DNA of 19,592 nucleotides from assembly GCA_041608535.1 (NCBI GenBank), contig JBFISM010000063.1, forward strand, positions 1 to 19,592, given 5' to 3'. The notes under the pieces were generated by a model. That model saw only the letters and a program-made list of their open reading frames with translations, searched no databases and was not told where the DNA came from. The position numbers were made by a program, and so were the translations under genes. This DNA is from JBFISM01 sp041608535. Lineage in GTDB: Bacteria > Actinomycetota > Acidimicrobiia > Spongiisociales > UBA5794. Below, piece by piece: positions 14,323 to 19,592 of this stretch (positions are counted from its first letter, which is position 1; each line of letters starts with the position of its first letter).

Positions 14323-17300
14323 TCAGGACGAATTGGCCAGTGACGTGCGGGCTCGATCGGCGAGGGTCGTGGCGCCCATGCCATCGGCAACCGCGGCGGC
14401 TTGCCGGATGAGTCCGTCTCCCTCGCTGCCGTTGCCAAGGGCCCTTGCGGCTTCGCCAGCAGATCGGAGTATCTCCGGGGCCCAGACGTAGCTCTCCAGG
14501 TTCCGATGCAACGACCGGATGCGCTGGATTGTTGCGGCAGCGCGACCGGGCTCGTCGCCCCGCATCCACTGCTCGGCCAGGAGTGAGGCGGTTACGGCCC
14601 CGAAGATGATGTCGTTCATCTCGAGTTGTGCATCGAGAGTGTTGGTGAGGGTTGCCGTTGCATCGCTGCCGTTCGTCACGGCCAGGCTGTGAGCCATGAG
14701 CGCCTGTGCGAGCAGATCCCACAGCGGCGCCGCCTGAGTCGGTGTGTGCTCGCCCGATGTAACTACGGCCTCGTGATCCCCGGCGACGTGGTCGACCCAC
14801 ATCGCAAAGGTGCGTGCCTGGCTCGCGGAAGGGCCATGGTCGAGTGATGCGGCGAGGTCGCCTGCGTCCGCCGCCCATTGCCGTGCGAGCGCTGTCTCAC
14901 CTCGCAGAGCTCGCACCAAGCCGCCGATCGAGCCGGCGCACACCCCCGGATCGTGATTGCCATAGTCGAACGTCAGCGGATGGTCGCGCCGATATCGGTA
15001 CTCCTCGCGCCCGCGCCGTGTGCTCTCGAGAGCGTCGCCGGTGCGCCCCTGGAACAGGTCGAGAGTCCAGCGCAAGTGGCTTCTCGGCATGGCCGGCAGG
15101 TTCTCGGCCTGGGGGTCGTAGACCATGCGCTCGAGGATTGCCTCGGCAGCATCGAAGTCGGCCCGCGATAGATACATGACACCCAGCCCCCAGTAGGCGC
15201 GCATGGCCTCGCTCGCGCTCGGTCGGTCGCCCAGCAGATCGATGGCGGCGCTGAACGCATCCTCGACGCTTGCGTCGGTGAATCCGCGTAACGCGGACAA
15301 CGCAATCCCTCGACTGGTATAGATCCGAGCTGTCGATTCGGCAGCGTCGGGAAGTGGATATGGGGCGAGTAAGCGCAAGGCACGGTCGAGCAGGGCTACC
15401 GCTCCGCGATTGTCTCCGAGACGCGTCTGCCGCATGGCGGCACGGTGCAGGTAGCGTGCCGCGTCGCCATCCATGCCTGCGGATACGAAGTGCTCCGCGA
15501 GGACCAGTGCGTGGGCATCGTCGTCGCCCACACCCAGTGCCACGAGTGCGTTGGCGACACGCTCATGGAGCAGGCTGCGTTCGGCAGAGTCGAGAGCGCT
15601 GTACAGATATCGCTGGTAGAGCTGGTGAGTGAACCGGTAGCGCAGTGTGCGCAGCGCGCCGATGTGGCTCGGCACGTCTGCGGCTACGACATGATCCCCG
15701 ACGTCGGCGCTGAGGAACGCAACCACCGTATCGAGGGTTCGGCCGGTCACGTGAGCTACGACGTCGGCGGTGAAGGACTCGCCTTCGACCGCAGCGACGC
15801 GAAGCATTTCGCGTTCTGGAGCGGAGAAGGTGCCGAGGCGATCAGCGATGACGCTCGCCACCTGACGAGGCCACGCAGCGAAGCTCACGCTTGGCTCCGC
15901 ACGGAGCGCTCCGTCCGGCGTGCGCACCAGCTCGCCTCGGTCGACGAGGCTTCGGAGCCATTCCACGACGAAGAGCGCCCGCCCGGCCGTGGCAAGGGTC
16001 AGCTCATTGCGGAACTCCTCGTCGAGCTCGTTCGGCTCCAGGTCGACGAGTGCGTCGACGAAAGCTCGCCGGGCGTTCTCGTCACCGGAGTCGAGGTCGA
16101 TGAGCTGGTGTTCGCCGACCGAGCTCAGTAACTCCGACATGCCGGCGTGCTCAGCCGCACCCGGGCGGAATGCCCCAATCGCCGACAGCGCTGGATTCGC
16201 CCGAGCGTGGGCGATCGCGGTCAGGACCTCCACCGTAGTGCGATCCGCGCGATGGAGATCGTCGAGGACCAGCAACAGCGGACGCGAGGCCGCGATCCGG
16301 CTCAGCAAGGAAACCACTTGTCGGATCAGCGACGGCCTCATCTCCGATTCGAGGACGTGGCCCTTGATCAGACGCTCGAGGTCCTCGTTCATCGGCGACT
16401 GCGTGCTTGCTGCGCGCGCCTGAACCGAAGCCGGGTCTATCAACTTGCCGATGAGGCCGGCACCGACGTCGCAAAGCGCATCGAGGGCCACCGGGGTCGC
16501 TGCCCAGAGGGCATCAACCTGGGCTTGGGTCATCAGCTCGACGGCGACCGATGCCTCCAAGTCACCGACGAGCGCCCCCAAGACCTGGCGCAGCGGGCCA
16601 AAATCGTCTGGCAGACCTGGTGCGGCTACCCCGACCCCCGCTGCGACCAGTAACTGGGGCTCCGCAATCACGGCCCGCACCGCCGCCTCAGCCAGGAGTG
16701 ACGTCTTCCCCACGCCCGCCTCACCCGAGATGAGCAGCGTCGATCCGGCGTCGCCGGGCCGAAGAGTGTCGCCGGCTTCGGCGACCTCCTGTTCGCGGCC
16801 GACGCACGGCCGGCGGTTTGGGAAGGAGATGCGCGGCGCCTTGCCCGGAGGTCCCGGGACCAGCGTCGGATCGTGACGCAGGATCCGAAGGCCGGTGGAT
16901 CGCAGGAGTGGCGACGGATCGAGCCCGAGGTCGTTCCGCATCAGCTCGATCGACTCGTCATACACCTCGAGCGCCTCGACCTGTCTCCCGGTGGCGTAGA
17001 GAGCAACCATCAGCTGGCTGCGGAGCTGCTCCCGGTACGGGTCTATCAACAAGAGATCGCGCAGCAATTGGACGGTCTCCTCGTACTGCTCCAATCGGAT
17101 CAGCGCCTGTGCAAGGTCCTCTCCGGCACGGATGCGGAGTGCTTCGAGGCGAACGACATCGGCGCTCAGGGACGGGTGGTCACCGGCGTCCCCGAACGCA
17201 CGACCGTGCCAGCGGTCGAGAGCCCTACGAAGAAGCGATGTGGCGTGTTCCGGGTCGCTGCCGAGATGCGCATTACCCGACGCAGCTTCTTCTTCGAACA

Positions 17301-17604
17301 GTGCTGCATCCAATTCGCCGTCTTGGATGGAGATCCGATAACCCGTGTCATGTGTCTCGAGCCGATCTGCGAGCGCCGGGTCTGCCAACTCCGATCGAAG
17401 TTTCGAGGTGTGGAACCACAGACGGTTTCGGGCTGCTTCGACGTCTTCCTCCGGCCAGAGCGCATCGATCAGCCGGTCGGCTGAGACGACCCGGTTCGAT
17501 CGTGCCAGCAGCATCGCGAGGAAGACCCGACGCAACGGGGAAGCCGGCACGTCGTACTCGGCATCGCCGGCGGCGACCCGGCCGAGCACACGAAAGGTCA
17601 CCAT
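14323..17604 (-). CDS. BTAD-AAA transcriptional regulator (SARP/AfsR-like, large)
   Basis: A 1093-residue transcription regulator. Residues 1-95 form a winged-helix OmpR-like DNA-binding domain (RRVFLAMLLARSNRVVSADR, ALWPEEDVEAARNRLWFHTS, THDTGYRI). Residues about 100-245 are the bacterial transcriptional activation domain (DAALFEEEA, RAFGDAGDHPSLSADVVRLE, YEETVQLLRDLLLIDPYREQ). An ATPase follows, with Walker A GEAGVGKT (294-301) and Walker B LLLVLDDLHRAD (443-454). From about 700 to the end there are helical TPR-like repeats. No LuxR-type HTH is at the C-terminus. The ATG at 17604 starts the DNA-binding domain directly; an upstream open frame from 17646 overlaps a repeat and is not expected to be translated. 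Such regulators sense nucleotides or ligands and often control secondary or catabolic genes; the target here is unknown. Confidence 0.9.
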   Translation of the reverse strand: MVTFRVLGRVAAGDAEYDVPASPLRRVFLAMLLARSNRVVSADRLIDALWPEEDVEAARNRLWFHTSKLRSELADPALADRLETHDTGYRISIQDGELDAALFEEEAASGNAHLGSDPEHATSLLRRALDRWHGRAFGDAGDHPSLSADVVRLEALRIRAGEDLAQALIRLEQYEETVQLLRDLLLIDPYREQLRSQLMVALYATGRQVEALEVYDESIELMRNDLGLDPSPLLRSTGLRILRHDPTLVPGPPGKAPRISFPNRRPCVGREQEVAEAGDTLRPGDAGSTLLISGEAGVGKTSLLAEAAVRAVIAEPQLLVAAGVGVAAPGLPDDFGPLRQVLGALVGDLEASVAVELMTQAQVDALWAATPVALDALCDVGAGLIGKLIDPASVQARAASTQSPMNEDLERLIKGHVLESEMRPSLIRQVVSLLSRIAASRPLLLVLDDLHRADRTTVEVLTAIAHARANPALSAIGAFRPGAAEHAGMSELLSSVGEHQLIDLDSGDENARRAFVDALVDLEPNELDEEFRNELTLATAGRALFVVEWLRSLVDRGELVRTPDGALRAEPSVSFAAWPRQVASVIADRLGTFSAPEREMLRVAAVEGESFTADVVAHVTGRTLDTVVAFLSADVGDHVVAADVPSHIGALRTLRYRFTHQLYQRYLYSALDSAERSLLHERVANALVALGVGDDDAHALVLAEHFVSAGMDGDAARYLHRAAMRQTRLGDNRGAVALLDRALRLLAPYPLPDAAESTARIYTSRGIALSALRGFTDASVEDAFSAAIDLLGDRPSASEAMRAYWGLGVMYLSRADFDAAEAILERMVYDPQAENLPAMPRSHLRWTLDLFQGRTGDALESTRRGREEYRYRRDHPLTFDYGNHDPGVCAGSIGGLVRALRGETALARQWAADAGDLAASLDHGPSASQARTFAMWVDHVAGDHEAVVTSGEHTPTQAAPLWDLLAQALMAHSLAVTNGSDATATLTNTLDAQLEMNDIIFGAVTASLLAEQWMRGDEPGRAAATIQRIRSLHRNLESYVWAPEILRSAGEAARALGNGSEGDGLIRQAAAVADGMGATTLADRARTSLANSS

Positions 17605-17625
17605 TGAAACCCAGCCTACGAGGAA

Positions 17626-17676
17626 GCGCCGGTAGGCGCAGAGCACGGATATGAGAGATGCGCCGGTAGGCGCAGA
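17626..17676. promoter_or_regulatory. Twin palindromic repeats upstream of the BTAD regulator, possible operator
   Basis: The 17-mer GCGCCGGTAGGCGCAGA occurs exactly at 17626-17642 and 17660-17676, 34 bp apart. Each copy contains an inverted repeat, GCGCC-GGTA-GGCGC. The repeats begin 22 bp upstream of the ATG at 17604, within the leader or promoter of the regulator, and the 17 bp between them include GGATATGAG. Such placement fits an autoregulatory site of the regulator or of another protein; transcript secondary structure is the alternative. Confidence 0.5.
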
Positions 17677-17781
17677 CTCGGTGGCATGGGTGGAGGACCC
17701 CTCCCATAGTGCGATGAGCCGTCAGCGAAGCACCAGGGATATGAGCGCAAGCCCACCATGGCGGGCTTCCGTGAACTCCGG

Positions 17782-17798
17782 CTAAGGACCGACTAAGG
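17782..17798 (+). repeat. 11-bp-spaced CTAAGG direct repeat upstream of secreted-protein gene
   Basis: CTAAGG occurs at 17782-17787 and 17793-17798, an 11-bp period (one helical turn). SARP-type winged-helix regulators are known to bind short direct repeats with 11-bp spacing next to promoters. The pair lies 49 bp before the ATG at 17848 and is followed by a small inverted repeat, CTGCC-CT-GGCAG (17799-17810). Confidence 0.35.
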
Positions 17799-17847
17799 CT
17801 GCCCTGGCAGCGTCTTCACCATGGGTCGCAACCGAAAGGAGTTCGGA

Positions 17848-18459
17848 ATGAAGCGACTGATCGCAACGCTCGCTGCGGTTTCTGCATTGCTGGCGGTGGC
17901 ATCGTTCCCCGTTGCTGCTGCGACGGGTGAGCAGGCCGATGTCCTCGGTCAGGGCGGTGTCGGCGTTCTCAGCGAGGATGGGGCGAGCCTGGACCGGAGT
18001 GTGGAGGGGCTCCGCATCCGCTTCAGGGTCCCAACGCCGGAGTCGGGCGGCTATGCGTACCCGACGAACGACATGGTGCCGCCGGGCGCAACTCACCCTG
18101 AGGTGATTCCCGGCTACCCGGAGGTCTTCACCCTGTGGGCCTTCGTGTTCAACTACCCCCACCTATGCAGCGACGGCGTCTGCGACGGCAACGATCTCGG
18201 TGATCCCGCCTCCAAGGGTGGCGTGTATCGGGTTGACGGCACTGTCGCCGACAGTGCGACCATCGAGTTTCGCACCGGTATCGATGCCGGAGCCGCCGCC
18301 ACGGCATTCTTCGACCTCGAGAATCCTCTCGGAGCGGAAGTGCACGTGGCGATGGCGCCGCACGGCATGGCCCTCAGCGGCGACGACTTGCGCACCCAGC
18401 TCAACGTTTCCGTCGGGACGCCGGCGTTCTGGTGGCCGGCGCAGTTCCTCGGTCAGTAG
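17848..18459 (+). CDS. Secreted protein of unknown function with CxxxxC loop (203 aa)
   Basis: A 203-residue exported protein: signal peptide MKRLIATLAAVSALLAVAS with cleavage near VAAATG (about 29), then a soluble domain with no membrane segment. Sequence features recall a widespread unnamed bacterial secreted-protein type: PEVFTLWAFVFNYPHLC, then CSDGVCDGNDLGDP (a likely disulfide), GGVYRVDGTVAD, and late GAEVHVAMAPHGMAL. I can name no function or Pfam entry; extracellular or surface-associated is the best guess. The ATG at 17848 has AAGGAG about 9 nt upstream and gives the signal peptide, so it is preferred over an in-frame ATG at 17821. The gene diverges from the large BTAD regulator across a 243-bp gap with repeat elements, so it may be a target of that regulator. 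Confidence 0.85.
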   Translation: MKRLIATLAAVSALLAVASFPVAAATGEQADVLGQGGVGVLSEDGASLDRSVEGLRIRFRVPTPESGGYAYPTNDMVPPGATHPEVIPGYPEVFTLWAFVFNYPHLCSDGVCDGNDLGDPASKGGVYRVDGTVADSATIEFRTGIDAGAAATAFFDLENPLGAEVHVAMAPHGMALSGDDLRTQLNVSVGTPAFWWPAQFLGQ

Positions 18460-18474
18460 CCCAGGTGGCGCGGC

Positions 18475-18507
18475 GATCGGCTGGAGCCCTGTGGCCTCCG
18501 GCCGATC
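18475..18507. terminator. Bidirectional terminator-like hairpin between convergent genes
   Basis: A 12-bp stem, GATCGGCTGGAG (18475-18486) with CTCCGGCCGATC (18496-18507), has one G-T wobble and a 9-nt loop. It lies in the 87-bp gap between the stop of the secreted-protein gene (18459) and the corrected stop of the sulfotransferase (18547). Reading rightward it is followed by a moderately T-rich stretch (GTTCGGTCTGCTCT). It is well placed to stop transcripts from both sides. Confidence 0.55.
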
Positions 18508-18546
18508 AGCTCGTTCGGTCTGCTCTCTATCTCGGCGCGGGAGACC

Positions 18547-19438
18547 TCAACCGCGAGTGCGGAGGGCCGCAGTGATGTCGTCGTATTCCGAAAACCCGAA
18601 CGGTTCGGCACTCTCCTCCGCCCACCGTTGGGTCCATCCTGGCGAGGGCGTCGCTGGAGAAGAGGTAGCGCTTCGGGTCGACCCAAGAGGTGACCTTGGT
18701 CGATCGGATTCCGGGTGGATGAGATCCGACCGCGGCGCCTCGTTCCCGATGCATCTTGTCGTTGAACCGGTCCTCGTGCTCGAGCATGAATTCGAGCGTC
18801 GACTGCCTGGTCACGAGGTCGACGAGCCCGTCGTCGCCGCCGCAACCAAGGAAGTCGGCGACCTTGGCGACGTGTGACCGTAAGTCCTCCTGCATCAGCT
18901 CGAACGAGAGCAAGAGCACGTCGGGGTGGTCGCGCTGCGCCCACCACGACGCCAAGAGCGACCAGTAGTCCTTCCCGCTCCGCTGCAGATGCGGCGCCAG
19001 ATACTCGTCGAGCGACACCGTGCCCGGCTCGAACAGCCAACCTTCATAGAAGCTGTAGTACGACCGCAGGGCGGCGTGTGGGTTGCGGAACGAGACGATG
19101 TATCGGCACCCCTTAGGCACAACGGTGTAGGAGTAGTGGCTCTTGAAGAGTCGGGGCTCCCAGCCCTGATCGGCGTCGAGGTCGATCTCGAGTGCATCAG
19201 CAACCTCGATCCACGGACTCACCTCTGAGATGTCGTCGAAGTCCATGTCGCCCCGGGACCTGAGTCCATGAGCGATCTGCTGCAGCCACGTGGTACCCGA
19301 CTTGCTCCACGGAGTGATGATGACGTCGCTCGGGCGCGCCTCGAAGGATTTGCCCTTCTCGAAAGTGATGGGTGGAAACATCAGGTTCTTCGCTTCGATC
19401 ATCTCGTCGAACGATCGGGCAAGGCGGTCTCTCGGCAT
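18547..19438 (-). CDS. Sulfotransferase (PAPS-dependent), with one frame shift near the C-terminus
   Basis: A cytosolic-type sulfotransferase that transfers sulfate from PAPS to a hydroxyl or amine. The 5'-phosphosulfate loop is TPWSKSGTTWLQQ (42-54), the likely catalytic base is H101 in LFKSHYSYTV, and the 3'-phosphate site is YIVSFRNPHAALRSYYSFYE (R118, S126). A late GAAVGSHPPGIRSTKVTSW region fits the family's RKG-like end, although the canonical RKG is not seen. At 18630-18632 a GGG run appears to have one extra base. As written, the frame ends at 18527 with unrelated sequence. Removing one base gives DQRWAEESAEPFGFSEYDD and a stop at 18547, a natural ending and a 296-residue protein. The gene is probably real, with a sequencing insertion or a recent lesion. 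The acceptor is unknown. Confidence 0.88.
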
Positions 19439-19529
19439 CGTGCGAGCGTACCTCGGTTGACGCAGGCGACTCCGCCGGTCGTGGGGCCGTACGCTATGTC
19501 CCCGTCCGCCGTGAAGAACAGGAGGCGGG

Positions 19530-19592
19530 GTGGACTTTTCGGTCAGCGACGAGCAGAGGATGATCGTGGAGACGGTCAGGGCCTTTGTCGAG
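19530..19592 (+). CDS. Acyl-CoA dehydrogenase, N-terminal fragment
   Basis: The first 21 codons of a gene that runs off the right edge. The GTG at 19530 has AGGAGG ending 4 nt upstream. The residues DFSVSDEQRMIVETVRAFVE match the usual start of FAD acyl-CoA dehydrogenases (alpha-beta oxidation of acyl-CoA thioesters). The substrate cannot be told from this fragment. It diverges from the sulfotransferase across a 91-bp gap. Confidence 0.75.
   Translation, partial: MDFSVSDEQRMIVETVRAFVE

Noticed and set aside
17752..17769. Inverted repeat AAGCCC/GGGCTT in the divergent regulatory gap
   Set aside because: It has six base pairs and no other support, which is expected by chance in GC-rich DNA. 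The 9-mer GGATATGAG repeated at 17647 and 17737 was also judged too short to report.
1..19592. CRISPR arrays, tRNA/rRNA genes, insertion sequences, toxin-antitoxin or phage-defence modules
   Set aside because: I looked for regular short repeats, tRNA-like cloverleaf ends, transposase motifs and defence-gene signatures and saw none. The HNH domain belongs to the DUF222 family, not to a defence system.

Overview
The window is high-GC DNA from an actinobacterium. I infer an Acidimicrobiia-like, environmental lineage. The basis is a DUF222/13E12-type HNH gene, a deazaflavin (F420)-type nitroreductase-family gene, a BTAD (SARP/AfsR-like) regulator, many GTG starts, and a gene mix typical of free-living heterotrophs. 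The taxonomy is inference; there is no rRNA or other marker gene here.

Layout. (1) 1-1221 (+): the end of a TctA-type tricarboxylate transporter permease, coupled by a GTGA overlap to an isocitrate-lyase/PEP-mutase-family gene that is broken by two frame shifts. (2) 1286-3567: a small secreted protein (-) diverges from xylose isomerase (xylA, +), which is followed by a frame-broken gamma-glutamylcyclotransferase-like gene. (3) 3600-6346: a lipoprotein (-) diverges from a DUF222-HNH pseudogene (+) with a frameshift, an in-frame stop and a run-on 3' end. (4) 6210-11046 (-): six tightly spaced genes read leftward in the order Nudix hydrolase, PLP decarboxylase, GYD protein, deazaflavin-type protein, L-2-hydroxyglutarate oxidase and AAC(3)-family acetyltransferase. 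Several overlap, so this is a likely operon. (5) 11178-12253: a GlsB-type stress membrane protein (-) diverges from an unrecognised four-helix membrane protein (+). Each is preceded by a GTTT-N15-GGGTA(C/G) element like the promoters of the SigF/SigB general-stress sigma factors. (6) 12350-14277 (+): a beta-keto-acid cleavage enzyme (BKACE) and a carnitine/3-hydroxyacyl-CoA dehydrogenase, 2 bp apart, together suggesting carnitine to betainyl-CoA catabolism. (7) 14323-17604 (-): a 1093-residue BTAD-AAA regulator diverging from a secreted protein (17848-18459, +). The 243-bp gap between them holds two 17-bp palindromic repeats and an 11-bp-spaced hexamer repeat. (8) 18547-19592: a sulfotransferase (-) with a late frame shift, and the first codons of an acyl-CoA dehydrogenase (+).

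The most notable points are the paired divergent stress-type promoters, the operator-like repeats at the BTAD regulator, and a recurring pattern of single-base frame breaks, mostly in homopolymer runs, in otherwise well-conserved genes. That pattern looks at least partly like uncorrected sequencing error. I found no CRISPR array, tRNA, rRNA, insertion sequence or phage module, and no clearly novel multi-gene system. No stretch longer than 300 bp lacks a gene.
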